Source of the DNA: Chondrilla cf. caribensis
Taxonomy: Eukaryota > Porifera > Demospongiae > Chondrillida > Chondrillidae
DNA: 50,000 nt
Assembly: GCA_964020155.1 (NCBI GenBank)
Contig: OZ026553.1
Location: 257,501-307,500, forward strand
Direction: 5' to 3'
Under the pieces are notes generated by a model, which worked only from the letters and a program-made list of their open reading frames with translations, searched no databases and was not told the origin of the DNA. Both the position numbers and the translations under genes were made by a program. The first letter of the stretch is position 1. The number at the start of each line of letters is the position of its first letter. Below are positions 1-12,058 of the stretch, piece by piece.

Positions 1-349
1 ACTCCACCTTCTGATGTTGGCACTTCTTCTCCAGATGCTCCTCGGCCTCTCCAAAATCTCCCTGCCACTTACATCCTTCCACTGAATTGGGACACTTCAC
101 TTTGAAGGCCTTCAACGCTCTCACACTGCCTTTGTCTGGAGTTGTCGTGAACTTCTTGTGACAAGTTGGGCAGTTTGGACGTCTTCTAATACAATCACTA
201 CAAAACAAGTGGTTACAACTGGTTGAAACTGGTTTTCTCACTATTTCTAAACAAACAGGACATTTTGCCTTCTCTAAAAGTCGAACTGGTGCATCAACAA
301 ACGCGTATTCCAGTCCTTTGTAGCTGTACTTGAGGAGAGAGGTAGCCAT
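1..349 (-). CDS. TRAF-like RING/zinc-finger protein, 5' part only (cut by window edge)
   Basis: The reverse strand reads open from an ATG at 349 to the window edge, giving about 116 codons with no stop. The start MATSLLKYSYKG resembles the starts of the other TRAF-like proteins here. A C3HC4 RING follows, with Cys30, Cys33, Cys45, His47, Cys50, Cys53, Cys60 and Cys63, and then the beginning of a TRAF-type zinc finger (VKCPNSVEGCKWQGD). RING fingers of this kind recruit E2 enzymes for ubiquitin transfer, and the TRAF fingers normally precede a MATH domain, which would lie beyond the edge. The closest relative in the window by eye is the gene at 7919-9211, which shares the stretch after the RING (TTTPD, ALKAFKVKC). 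No intron is seen in the visible part. The family call is firm; the full length and C-terminus are unknown. Confidence 0.85.
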   Translation of the reverse strand, partial: MATSLLKYSYKGLEYAFVDAPVRLLEKAKCPVCLEIVRKPVSTSCNHLFCSDCIRRRPNCPTCHKKFTTTPDKGSVRALKAFKVKCPNSVEGCKWQGDFGEAEEHLEKKCQHQKVE

Positions 350-493
350 TTTGCTGTCACAGACACACTGTGGTATGCTCTGAGAGGTATGTGGCAGTGA
401 ATGCCATTGACTCAACACTGTTGCACCAGGTAACTTGAGAACAGTAATGGTGGAAACAGAACTACACACACACTTCTCATCATTCAACTCTGA

Positions 494-763
494 GGGGTCT
501 TCCCGATTCATCCAAGGGGTCCTCCCGATTCATCCAAGGGGTCCTCCCGATTCATCCAAGGGGTACCTCATTCATCCAAGGGGTACCTAATTCATCCAAG
601 GGGTACCTGGTTCATCCAAGGGGTACCTGGTTCATCCGAGGGGTACCTGGTTCATCCGAGGGGTACCTGGTTCATCCAAGGGGTACCTGGTTCATCCAAG
701 GGGTACCTGAATCATCCAAGGGGTACCTGGTTCATCCAAGGGGTACCTGAATCATCCAAGGGG
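494..763. repeat. 20-22 bp minisatellite
   Basis: About thirteen tandem copies of a unit close to GGTTCATCCAAGGGGTACCT. The first copies (494-565) are 21-22 bp long with a CCTCCCGA variant; later ones settle to 20 bp. It lies about 150 bp upstream of the TRAF-like start at 349. No coding role is apparent. Confidence 0.9.
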
Positions 764-837
764 TGGGGCAACCAAGGTGTGATCAACTAACCTAAGGCTT
801 GATGTACCTATGCTATAGGATTTGGTGCTGAAATGGT

Positions 838-992
838 GGAGGCCACGTGGGGGCCGTGTGAGGGCCATGTGGGGGCCATGTGGGTGTGTGTGGGGGCCGT
901 GTGGGGGCCGTGTGGGGGCCATGTGGGGACCATGTGGGTGTGTGTGGGGGCCGTGTGGGGACCATGTGGGGGCCACATGTGGGCCATGTGGG
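838..992. repeat. G-rich minisatellite (GGGGGCCRTGTG family)
   Basis: Tandem, partly higher-order repeat of GGGGGCCATGTG and GGGGGCCGTGTG with GGTGTGTGT inserts. The open frames on both strands are low-complexity products of the repeat. The G-runs are strongly strand-biased, so the + strand could form G-quadruplexes; that is inference. Confidence 0.85.
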
Positions 993-1925
993 AAGGGGGG
1001 ATTACGGAGAGTTCACAGTCCACTGATGATTGGTACACATGAGCATAACACGGTAAAGCATCCATTACCATAGAAACAGTACTGTTATACTGCAATTTTA
1101 CAATGCATGAAGCGCTAGCAACAGTATAAAACGTTAGCAACAGACGCTATACTGGTTAAGACATGGACACATGACATTAACAGGCATTTAACACCATGGA
1201 CCACTTGTGTGGTTTCCTAGGAATCCTGTGTCCCTTCAAATGCAGCGTTATCATCACTTTTGTGGGCAATTGTCCTCCTTGAGGTGCATAGAAACATGAT
1301 ATGGATGTGATAATCCCTGCATGAGTCACACTGCATGGGAAGGAAGCCCTAACACTCCACCAAGCATCCAGAGGTAGATGAGATCACACACCACTACCAC
1401 AGTGAGTCAGCTGGGTCTGAATCAGCCCAGTTTGAATCAACTCAGTCTGAATCAACTCAGTATGTGAATCAGGCTCACTACATGCTGGTGTCCATTGAAT
1501 TCCTCACTTCAATACACCACAATGACTGACTGGAGGGCTATACCCTTCAAAATGACAATCATTCTATCGTTCACTTATCTCGCCTATGGGTAGCTATAGG
1601 GGAAGAGACTCAATATTATTGTACTCAATACATCACACAATGCCCCTGGTATTCCTTGTGGACAGTCAATTCCAGACAAAGCCCCTCAAGTGTCATACCC
1701 ATTGTCCCCTTAAGGATTGAAGACAATGCTCCAAAGTCAGGAAGTCCCAGAGTCCACATCCTGTGAGAGCCCTGAAGGTCACTATGATGGGAATAACTCC
1801 AGCAGAGGTAGCTGCAACACCAGGGATTCATGAGAAGCCAGGGTTAACTATGTCAAGCAACTATGCCTCTTGTAGCACACACCTTACAATGATGTGTGTA
1901 CACAGCACCATGTGTGTGAGCAGTG
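993..1925. other. Unannotated spacer
   Basis: No coding exon, RNA gene or clear repeat family recognised. Around 1415-1465 there is a short local duplication of a CAGTYTGAATCA-like motif. Stop codons are frequent in all frames. Confidence 0.6.
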
Positions 1926-1927
1926 TA

Positions 1928-3895
1928 CACACAGCAGCCACGTATACACAGCGGCCATTTATATACGGCAACCACTTATACATAGCAACCACTTATACAC
2001 AGCGGCCACGTATACACAGCAACCATTTATACACAGCGTCCACTTATACACAGTGGCCATTTATATACAGTGGCCACTTATACACAGCGTCCACTTATAC
2101 ACAGCAACCACGTATACACAGCGGCCACTTATACACAGTAGCCACTTATACACAGCAACCACTTATACACAGTGGACACTTATACACAGCGTCTACTTAT
2201 ACACAGCAACCACGTATACACAGCGGCCACGTATACACAGCAACCATTTATACACAGCGTCCACTTATACACAGCGGCCATTTATATACAGCGGCCATTT
2301 ATATACAGCGTCCACTTATACACAGCAACCACTTATACATAGCAACCACGTATACACAGCAACCACGTATACACAGCAACCACTTATACACAAAAAGCAT
2401 TTATACACAGCAACCACTTATACACAGCGGCCACTTATACACAGCAACCACTTATACACAAAAAGCATTTATACACAGCAACCACTTATACACAGCGGCC
2501 ACTTATACACAGCAGCCACTTATACACAGCAACCACGTATACACAGCAACCACTTATACACAGCGGCCACTTATACACAGTGGCCACTTATACACAGTGG
2601 CCACTTATACACAGCGGCCACTTATACACAGCAACCACGTATACACAGTGGCCACTTATACACAGCAACCACTTATACACAGCAACCACTTATACACAGC
2701 AGCCACTTATACACAGCAACCACTTATACACAGCGGCCACTTATACACAAAAAGCATTTATACACAGCAACCACTTATACACAGCGGCCACTTATACACA
2801 GCGGCCACTTATACACAGCAACCACTTATACACAGCGGCCACTTATACACAAAAAGCATTTATACACAGCAACCACTTATACACAGCAACCACTTATACA
2901 CAGCAGCCACTTATACACAGCAACCACTTATACACAGCAGCCACTTATACACAGCAGCCACTTATACACAGCAACCACTTATACACAGCGGCCACTTATA
3001 CACAAAAAGCATTTATACACAGCAACCACTTATACACAGCAACCACTTATACACAGCAGCCACTTATACACAGCAACCACTTATACACAGCGGCCACTTA
3101 TACACAAAAAGCATTTATACACAGCAACCACTTATACACAGCGGCCACTTATACACAGCGGCCACTTATACACAAAAAGCATTTATACACAGCAACCACT
3201 TATACACAGCGGCCACTTATACACAGCAACCACTTATACACAGCGGCCACTTATACACAGCAACCACTTATACACAGCAACCATGTATACACAGCGGCCA
3301 TTTACTCACAGCAACCACTTATACACTAGTGGCCACTTATACACAGCAACCACTTATACACAGCGGCCACTTATACACAAAAAGCATTTATACACAGCAA
3401 CCACTTATACACAGCAACCACTTATACACAGCAGCCACTTATACACAGCAACCACTTATACACAGCGGCCACTTATACACAAAAAGCATTTATACACAGC
3501 AACCACTTATACACAGCGGCCACTTATACACAAAAAGCATTTATACACAGCAACCACTTATACACAGCGGCCACTTATACACAGCAACCACTTATACACA
3601 GCAACCACTTATACACAGCAACCATGTATACACAGCGGCCATTTACTCACAGCAACCACTTATACACTAGTGGCCACTTATACACAGCAACCACTTATAC
3701 ACAGCAACCACTTATACACAGCAACCATGTATACACAGCGGCCATTTACTCACAGCAACCACTTATACACTAGTGGCCACTTATACACAGCAACCATGTG
3801 TACACAGCAACCATGTATACACAGCGGCCATTTACTCACAGCAACCACTTATACACTAGTGGCCACTTATACACAGCAACCATGTGTACACAGCA
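1928..3895. repeat. 17-bp minisatellite, about 115 copies
   Basis: Tandem array with unit CAGCAACCACTTATACA and variants (CAGCGGCC, CAGCAGCC, AAAAAGCATTTATACA, CCACGTATACA). Variant AAAAAGC units recur at spacings that are multiples of 17 (for example 68, 102 and 153 bp), which shows higher-order amplification. A longer compound unit containing ACTCACAG and ACTAGTGG recurs at about 3297, 3637, 3743 and 3829. The unit has no stop in any + frame and 17 is not divisible by 3, so all three + frames stay open for hundreds of codons; these are not genes. Confidence 0.95.
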
Positions 3896-4914
3896 GGCAT
3901 CTGTGTGAGCAGTGGACACACACTGATGTATAGACACAGTGACCATGAGTGTGGCAACACACAACTACCACTACAGTGAAGTGAAACCTCTCTCACAGCA
4001 ACTGAACCTTCCGTGACCTGGAATGTCCTCAAAGGTGAACGTTCTCTCTAATTCCCAAGGGATTTCAGCTTAGAGAGGTTTCACTTCCTCTGAAACACAA
4101 CCCATTCTGCCCAGAAAATACCCTAGGGTCAGTACACATGTTGTACATCGCCATGTTGCTGGCCACACAGCAGTTCATTGACACAACATTGTCCATATAT
4201 AACATGTCTTCCAAGACCTTGTTTACATAATATCTTGTCACCATAGTGATGGTTACCATGGTAGAGAAAAGGCCACTAAACAGCATTCCTATAGCCATAA
4301 AAGCTTATTTTTGTTAACACACACATGTGAGTATACATATCTCATGAACAAAGTCAACAGTGATCATTAGATACGATCAACAAACATTGCACCTGTCACT
4401 CACACAGAATGAAGTACAGTAGAAACATGTTAAGACAAACAACTTTAAGACACATTACTGCTTAACACATACCACATTTGAGCATTATTTCGTTTGCTGT
4501 AGTAGTGTGCATGTAGTAAGCCTGTTAAGAACCAATTGCGTGTTTTCCCTAGAGTTTGTCTTAACAAGTGTCTCCTGTACTCACACGAACCTGAAGTATT
4601 TGTATTCTCACACACAACTGTTTGCGAAGTGGTATGGACTTGCACCCAGACACAAGTGCTGTTATCACATAGTGGAATGTGCTCGCAGGGAGGTGCACCA
4701 CTCATGGTAGGATGAACATTGCAGAAACACCTCACAGTACATATAGGGCGGGAAGGAATGTGGAAGGTCACTCACAGCACGCAGAGCGGAGTGAAGTATG
4801 TTCAGAGGGACAGTGCACACTTAGTTGGAGGAACATTGCAGGCACAACTTACAGTACACACTGTGACGAGGGGAACAGTACAGAAACACCTTAGGTTACA
4901 TGTTGTGGAGTAGA
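3896..4914. other. Unannotated spacer
   Basis: No supportable gene. From about 4690 degenerate motifs with CACCTYACAGTACA appear, apparently diverged edge copies of the minisatellite that follows. Confidence 0.55.
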
Positions 4915-5412
4915 GCTGAAGGGACACCTTACAGTACACACATCATTGGAGGAAGACTGAAGGGACACCTTACAGTACACACATAGTGGGAGGAAGACTG
5001 AAGGGACATTTTACAGCACTCATCATGGGAGGAAGACTGAAGGGACACCTTACAGTACACACCATGGGAGGAAGACTGAAGGGACACCTTACAGTACACA
5101 CATCATGGGAGGAAGACTGAAGGGACACCTTACAGTACACATCATGGGAAGAAGACTGAAGGGACACCTTACAGTACACACATCATGGGAGGAAGACTGA
5201 AGGGACATTTTACAGCACTCATCATGGGAGGAAGACTGAAGGGACACCTTACAGTACACACATCATGGGAGGAAGACTGAAGGGACATCGTACAGTACAC
5301 ACATCATGGGAGGAAGACTGAAGGGACACCTTACAGTACACACATCATGGGAGGAAGACTGAAGGGACACCTTACAGTACACACATCGTGTGAGGAAGAC
5401 TGAAGGGGCACC
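4915..5412. repeat. About 38-41 bp minisatellite
   Basis: About twelve tandem units built on GGAGGAAGACTGAAGGGACA followed by CCTTACAGTACACACATCAT, varying between 38 and 41 bp. A variant with TTTTACAGCACTC occurs twice (about 5010 and 5208), which suggests block duplication within the array. Confidence 0.9.
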
Positions 5413-6084
5413 TTAAACACAGTACACACCCTCACAGTATCAGATTCACAGTGTCAAGTTACCAAGGGGAGGGACACTTTTAAGTTTGAAGACAGAAACC
5501 CATCCACAAGGACACTGAATGTACAAGGACAGATATTGACACAGAGTTAGACACAACACACAGAACACAACAGAAGGACTCATGACTGTAAACACCATAC
5601 AGGAAGGTGTTTCCCACAGCTTCATGCCCCAAACACAGCACATTCCAGAGCCAATTTTGGGGATGAGTAACATACCAGATTATCAGATTTGGCAAAATAT
5701 TCAACTCATTATCAACTGAACTTGAAAAATTAGCAGAAAAATGAGGGCACCTAGAATAACTTGGCAGATAAAGTTCAACTGTGTCACAAATGTACTCCAT
5801 TTCAACTCAGTGTGTTTTGTTGTTTGCATAGCTGGGCAAGCAGTCACCCGCAGAAACAACACCCCCCCTTCCACCAGTGTCCTAAACAAACACAGTGCCA
5901 CCAATTAAGGCATCCCTCCCACTGATGGTACACACTCCTACTCGATGTATTGAGCACATCACATTTGACCAGCTATAAAACCTCCAGTACTCACGGATGG
6001 TATACACATGTACGTGATGTAATGTGCATGTTCTAATAAAAATCACACATGCATGATTGATGCTACATATGTACATGTGTACAT
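5413..6084. other. Unannotated spacer
   Basis: No gene or RNA recognised. Open frames are short and carry no family resemblance. Confidence 0.55.
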
Positions 6085-6245
6085 GCACTGTTACATAATA
6101 CATGCACACACTTGATGGTACATACATGCATTATTATATAATACATGCGCACACTGGATGGTACATATATACATGCATTATTATATATGCATGCGCACAC
6201 TGGATGGTACATATATACATGCACTACTACATAATATACATTTAT
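6085..6245. repeat. About 45-48 bp tandem repeat, 3-4 copies
   Basis: Repeated segments ending in CACTGGATGGTACATA and containing TACATGCATTATTATATA. Copies begin near 6090, 6128 and 6176, with a degenerate last copy. Confidence 0.7.
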
Positions 6246-6435
6246 GACACCTCATGCACAAGTTGCCAAGACGGTACGGTACTTTTGAGAAGTGTTCAAT
6301 GGAATTGGACCAGTTTCACTTTTTATGACATGGCAAATGAAAGAGATCCATGAATACATATAAAAAGTAGTCAAATAATAGATAAATAGCAAATACTGGT
6401 GCAAGGTGAAAGAAGAGTCTCCTATAGGATATTAG

Positions 6436-7482
6436 CTATTGGGATAAATTCGTGCTTGACATAATGGATTCCTTGGTTGGTGATGCATTTTCTAAGCTGC
6501 TTAGTTTCTTCTTTTCTCCTGGTCTCTTGCAGGACAATCCTGCTTTGCGACAAACGATGCAGAAACACAGTCCGAGCAACTCCCAGATCTTCTTCCGTAT
6601 TGAGGGGAAGTATACGAGGATGAGAATTGGGGTGGGGAATAGAGAGAGATGGGTGATGATGTTGGCGGTGCGGAGAAGAGCCGTGTCCACTGTTGGGTTG
6701 CTATCAGCTGGAGATAGGGCGGAGATCAATACCGGCACTGCAAGACCGATGACAGCAAGGGTATTCCCCAGGATCAAAAAGAGGGCGAATTTGACTAGAA
6801 CCTTTTTCAGCGTGAGGTCCTCTGTGATGAAACTGTTCTTGAGATGACACAGGGTCAGAATGGGCATCACTATGGTGATCCCAAACGGGATGAAACAGAA
6901 AAATATCATCTCGATCCCGATAAAAATGTAGGTACCCGCTCCATTTGTGACGGGTCTGCACGACACTCCATCGTCGTATTCGTAGTCTGCGACTGCAGGG
7001 ATGAAGACGATGGTGGTGAAGGCGGCGAGGAACAGCCAGATCGCGATGCTGGCGATCTCGAAGTACAGCCATCTTGCTTTCTTAGCTCCGATCTTTACAA
7101 TCAGGTACGCGGTAACGGCGAACAGCGCCATGCAGACCAGTCGCGCCGCCCCGCCGAAAGCGATCAAGTAGACGATGAGCTGACAAGGAAACAGCGCAGG
7201 GTCCTGGAAGAGGGGCAGTTTGGAGAGAGTTAGCGAGGTGGCTGCTATGTGATCTCCGGCAAACCCCGCTGCAACGAACAAACAGGCGATGGGGATGTTG
7301 AGGAGGACCACTCGCACGGCGTTGTTGACGGTCTTGTCCGCTAATGTTCCGACAATGATAAGGACGTCGAATACAGCCACCGGGACTAGCAGGACCAGGA
7401 ACAAGATGAACTTGTAAGCCACGTACCCCGGGCCTCTGTCCACGAAGAGGGTTTCGTTAGAAGTGAAGTTCTCCATTTGCAC
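6436..7482 (-). CDS. Seven-transmembrane receptor, class-A (rhodopsin-like) GPCR
   Basis: Intronless 348-aa protein, probably a plasma-membrane receptor coupling to heterotrimeric G proteins; the ligand is unknown. The short N-terminus has two N-glycosylation sequons (NFT at 5, NET at 9). Seven hydrophobic segments lie near residues 22-47, 55-76, 98-128, 139-164, 184-212, 229-255 and 268-292. Cys100 at the head of TM3 and Cys175 in the second extracellular loop fit the conserved disulfide, Trp149 fits position 4.50 and Pro198 fits 5.50. The TM3 end reads TAYLIVKIG instead of DRY, and TM7 has TPILILVY where NPxxY is usual, so it is a divergent member. A basic cytoplasmic tail with many Ser/Thr follows. 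The gene is noticeably more GC-rich than its flanks. The start at 7482 was chosen because it gives the expected short extracellular N-terminus. The 7TM call is strong; the class assignment is moderate. Confidence 0.82.
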   Translation of the reverse strand: MQMENFTSNETLFVDRGPGYVAYKFILFLVLLVPVAVFDVLIIVGTLADKTVNNAVRVVLLNIPIACLFVAAGFAGDHIAATSLTLSKLPLFQDPALFPCQLIVYLIAFGGAARLVCMALFAVTAYLIVKIGAKKARWLYFEIASIAIWLFLAAFTTIVFIPAVADYEYDDGVSCRPVTNGAGTYIFIGIEMIFFCFIPFGITIVMPILTLCHLKNSFITEDLTLKKVLVKFALFLILGNTLAVIGLAVPVLISALSPADSNPTVDTALLRTANIITHLSLFPTPILILVYFPSIRKKIWELLGLCFCIVCRKAGLSCKRPGEKKKLSSLENASPTKESIMSSTNLSQ

Positions 7483-7600
7483 GTCTCGTCAAGCAGCGAG
7501 GGATGAAGAAGGCGATATCTTCTCAACAGCAAATACACTCCAAGTGAAGCGTTTGTCACAAGTCAGCAATATGCGCGTGTGGTAGATTATGTGGCTTCAA

Positions 7601-7608
7601 TGACGTCA
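7601..7608. promoter_or_regulatory. CRE-like palindrome TGACGTCA
   Basis: A perfect full-site CRE octamer lies 119 bp upstream of the GPCR ATG on the minus strand. CREB/ATF factors bind such sites in animals. A single 8-bp match can occur by chance, so function is inference. Confidence 0.4.
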
Positions 7609-7728
7609 TACTAATTTTCCCTTATACACCGGATGTTCGTTGTTTCCAATTAACCCTTTGACCAAAATGTCACGTTTTATTCAACTCACTAGCTGGAAGA
7701 GGATTGGCTGGAGTGAGAGGTTTGCGAC

Positions 7729-7732
<4 letters not shown>

Positions 7733-7794
<62 letters not shown>
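7733..7794. repeat. (CA)n microsatellite
   Basis: An uninterrupted CA run of about 31 units between the GPCR promoter and the 3' end of the TRAF-like gene at 7919. Confidence 0.97.
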
Positions 7795-7797
<3 letters not shown>

Positions 7798-7918
7798 CAC
7801 TTGTCAGATGACCACTTTAATAAGATGACCACCAAGATGGTTCCATGCACTGTAATAATTGAAGGTAATCAAACATCAGTTAGATAATTATGTAAGACTA
7901 CCATTGCACATATACTGT

Positions 7919-9211
7919 TCACAAAACACACTCAAACTTGTCTACTCTAAAGAATAAACAGTCATTCTTAAGATATTGACAGTTCTTGTCAGAATTGTAG
8001 TCGAGGTCATTTTGAGGGATGAACTTTGGTTGTCCATAACCTTTGTCACTCTTCTCTCCTCTTGTGACACGCCCACTGGTGTCTTCAGTAACTTTGCTAG
8101 CAGGTCTCCACGGTTCTCTGGTGTGATGGTTCTTGTCCTCCAGTTGATTGAGCAAGCTGACAACGATACGTCCTTTAAAGGGAAAATTTAGATTGTCATC
8201 ATTATCTCCCTTCATGAGAAAGATATAGACTGATGTGTGAGTGCCTTTGCCAATACCATCGCCACCTGAATCAATACGTAAACACATCTTGTATCCTCCA
8301 AAATGAGAGTAAACAGGATCACTGAACCATTCTTCTTCGTTTCTCTTCTTCTCCTCAAATCTTTCCAATTTGACAACCCACAGAGGATGAGGGTAACAGG
8401 TTGGAGTATTCTGGAGCCAGGGACGGAAGGAGAGTGGGAGAGACGTCACATCAGGTCTAATGTGTGTTGGAGATTGGAAGCATTTCATATGACAGGAAAA
8501 CATTGCTAATTGTGACTCCATGGACTTCTCAAAATGAAAAGCTTTGTCAGAGAAATGAGTCTCTTTCTCTCTCCTCTTCACAGCTGTGTCACACCCAAAC
8601 ATGATATATTTACATGAAATGTACTCTTCGGGACATTCTGTTGAGAGATGACTCTCCATGTTTCTCCTCTTAATCTTCTTTCCACATCCAGTGGGACAGG
8701 AGAGGGGGAAGTCCCCACAAGTGGTATAGTGTACTGTAGTCACATCCTTGTACACTCCCTTGTGATCACAATGCGGACACTTGTAGGGTCTGTGGGTGCA
8801 GTCATCCTGAGTGTGGAGCTGTACTGTCTTACGTTTCATCTTTTCCCCACATCCATTAGGACACTTCACCTTCTGGTGTTGGCACTTCTCCAAATGTTCT
8901 TCAGCATCTCCCAAGTCTCCCTGCCACTTACATCCTTCCACTGAATTGGAACACTTCACCTTGAAGGCCTTCAACACTCTAGTGCTGCCTACATCTGGAG
9001 TTGTTGTTATAGACCGTTTGCGACAGGTTGGACAGGCATAGTGGCCTTCAATGCAGCCCTTGCAGAACAAGTGGTAGCAATTGGTTACAAATGGTTCTAA
9101 AAGGAGTTCAAGGCAGATTGGACACTTTAGTTCTTCTAAAACACGTACAGAAGTGTCTATAAACGTGAAGTTTATTCCATCGTAGCTGTATTCGGGAAGA
9201 CGCCCGGCCAT
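7919..9211 (-). CDS. TRAF-like protein: RING, TRAF zinc fingers, MATH
   Basis: Single-exon gene of 430 aa. The C3HC4 RING uses Cys30, Cys33, Cys45, His47, Cys50, Cys53, Cys60 and Cys63 and predicts E3 ubiquitin-ligase activity. Residues about 84-225 hold TRAF-type zinc fingers (for example VKCSNSVEGCKWQGD, CPNGCGEKMKRKTVQLH). Residues about 270-425 form a MATH domain (WVVKLERF, HFGGYKMCLRI, SVYIFLMKGDNDDNL, VVSLLNQ), which in TRAFs binds receptor tails. Only a short helical linker lies between fingers and MATH, where classical TRAFs have a long coiled coil. The N-terminal half resembles the gene at the window edge (1-349), whereas the MATH half is close to the genes at 33804 and 36816, so it looks mosaic. 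Likely cytosolic adaptor or ligase; the biological pathway cannot be read from sequence. Confidence 0.9.
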   Translation of the reverse strand: MAGRLPEYSYDGINFTFIDTSVRVLEELKCPICLELLLEPFVTNCYHLFCKGCIEGHYACPTCRKRSITTTPDVGSTRVLKAFKVKCSNSVEGCKWQGDLGDAEEHLEKCQHQKVKCPNGCGEKMKRKTVQLHTQDDCTHRPYKCPHCDHKGVYKDVTTVHYTTCGDFPLSCPTGCGKKIKRRNMESHLSTECPEEYISCKYIMFGCDTAVKRREKETHFSDKAFHFEKSMESQLAMFSCHMKCFQSPTHIRPDVTSLPLSFRPWLQNTPTCYPHPLWVVKLERFEEKKRNEEEWFSDPVYSHFGGYKMCLRIDSGGDGIGKGTHTSVYIFLMKGDNDDNLNFPFKGRIVVSLLNQLEDKNHHTREPWRPASKVTEDTSGRVTRGEKSDKGYGQPKFIPQNDLDYNSDKNCQYLKNDCLFFRVDKFECVL

Positions 9212-10436
<1,225 letters not shown>

Positions 10437-11702
10437 TCAAGTTTTTAAGAATAACGTACGTACTTTAAAGAAGAGACAATCATTTTTTAGAAATTGTACG
10501 ATTTGGGTGGGGTCCTCCACAAGACTGGCCAGTGGGAGGAAGTTGTGCTTCCCTCTCCCTCCCTTCGCCATCTTGTCTTCTGTCACCCGGCTCCTCAGCT
10601 GTGTGGGTGCATTGGCGAAATCTATGTGATGAGTCTCGTGGCCGTAGTCCTTAGCTTGGTTGAGTAGAGTGATTGGAATTGTGAGGGAAAAAGGCCACTT
10701 TAAACGATCGTCGTTCTTTCCCACCATGAGACGCAAGTAAACCGACATATGCGAGCCCTCGCTGGGGCCGTATCCGTTACCGTACACCTCCAGACACATG
10801 TGGTACCCTCCGGGATGGGTGAAAAATGGAGGCGACGTCCAAACTCGGTGTCGATTCTGTGAGAAATCCCCCATCCTGATGATCCAGGGACAAACCGAGG
10901 TGGTGTTGTCATTTACCAGCCAGTGTTGAGAGAGAAACGGACTCCTGGGGTGGAAGCTGTGGGGGTTTTGTAGGCAGAGGGTACCCATGGCAACAGACAG
11001 CTCCACCACTTTATTCATGGACATTTCGAGGTGTTCGTCCTTGGCGTTGTGGAGATGAGTGTCGAGCTTGTCGGAAGGAAGGAGTTCTTCACATCCGATT
11101 TGATGGTACTTGCAGCGAACAAGACGCTTGGGACAGGTTTCTAGCAGATGGGTAGCCATTTTGTGACGTCTGGTTTCTTTGCCACATTTGTGAGGACACT
11201 CCACTGGTACTGAAGGACAGAATGTGGTGTGGTCATCTAAAGCACTGGCCTTGTCCTCATAGGAGCAGTACTGACACTTCACTATGCGAAGAGGACATCC
11301 CACGTGTGTGTGAACACCTAATAAACACCTTATGAACTTTCCACCACAATCGTTAGGACATGGTACAGATTCATAGAGACAAGTAGTGAAGTGTCCCTGG
11401 AGATCTCCAAGTTCTCCCTTCCAACTGCAGCCACTGTTGGGACATTCCACCTTCAACCCTTTAATCCTTCTTGTGTTGAAGTGGTCAGGCATTGAGGTGT
11501 ACTGTTGTCGACACACAGGACAACTGGAACCCTTCAGACATTCCCCACAGAATAAGTGACCACAACTGGTTTGAACTGGTTCTGAGGCTATATCCTGGCA
11601 AATGGGACACACCAGGTCTTCCAAGTTTCTCCTCGGTTCACCAAAAAACAAATAATTCTTTCCTTTGAAACTAAACTTGATCCCCTGTTCACTGGAAGCC
11701 AT
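10437..11702 (-). CDS. TRAF-like protein of the tandem array, copy 1
   Basis: 421 aa, single exon, start [18 protein letters not shown] ligands Cys32, Cys35, Cys47, His49, Cys52, Cys55, Cys61 and Cys64 are all present. TRAF-type fingers run from about 83 to 225 ([43 protein letters not shown]). The MATH domain spans about 265-418 ([30 protein letters not shown]). This copy is the most divergent of the array in its MATH half: the usual [15 protein letters not shown] is replaced by [15 protein letters not shown], and the C-terminus ends KVRTLFLKT instead of FRVSL. The RING and first finger nevertheless match the other copies almost exactly at DNA level. Confidence 0.92.
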   Translation of the reverse strand: MASSEQGIKFSFKGKNYLFFGEPRRNLEDLVCPICQDIASEPVQTSCGHLFCGECLKGSSCPVCRQQYTSMPDHFNTRRIKGLKVECPNSGCSWKGELGDLQGHFTTCLYESVPCPNDCGGKFIRCLLGVHTHVGCPLRIVKCQYCSYEDKASALDDHTTFCPSVPVECPHKCGKETRRHKMATHLLETCPKRLVRCKYHQIGCEELLPSDKLDTHLHNAKDEHLEMSMNKVVELSVAMGTLCLQNPHSFHPRSPFLSQHWLVNDNTTSVCPWIIRMGDFSQNRHRVWTSPPFFTHPGGYHMCLEVYGNGYGPSEGSHMSVYLRLMVGKNDDRLKWPFSLTIPITLLNQAKDYGHETHHIDFANAPTQLRSRVTEDKMAKGGRGKHNFLPLASLVEDPTQIVQFLKNDCLFFKVRTLFLKT

Positions 11703-12058
11703 ATTTGGTCACATGTCCACTGTTTACTCTACACACCCCTCTGGTTACTATGATCATGAATATCATTATAGAAAAAAAATCACATAAGTGAATATAATTA
11801 TAAACAATTCAACATCACAGTAGACTAGCCTGCATACACAGAGTGAGACCAACACACAACCATCATCAACCACCAGAGATGCACACACTGTCAACTGCAC
11901 AAAAATTGGGTCTGAGCTGGGAATATGAATACAATCTCTCTTGATGTGTACAACCCTTGACATCATAATAATAGGTGTTGTATGCATTGATCAACCACTT
12001 GCCAACCTAGCTTACAATGTACACAACCACCTGGGTAATATACTGTACGTACAAACAG
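11703..12058. other. Array spacer
   Basis: The first part (about 11703-11960) resembles the sequence upstream of other array genes, including a GTCACATGTCCACTGTTTAC motif next to the ATG. No gene seen. Confidence 0.6.

Noticed and set aside
1928..3895. TTATACACA in each unit matches the bacterial DnaA-box consensus TTATNCACA
   Set aside because: The surroundings are eukaryotic with spliced genes; the match is a chance property of the repeat and the sites are not arranged as an origin.
1763..3933. Long forward open frames rich in His/Tyr/Thr
   Set aside because: They are a by-product of a stop-free 17-bp repeat that is open in all three frames; no start context, splice signal or family.
4915..5412. 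Regular repeats resembling a CRISPR array
   Set aside because: Units are contiguous without unique spacers, no cas genes are present and the DNA is animal.
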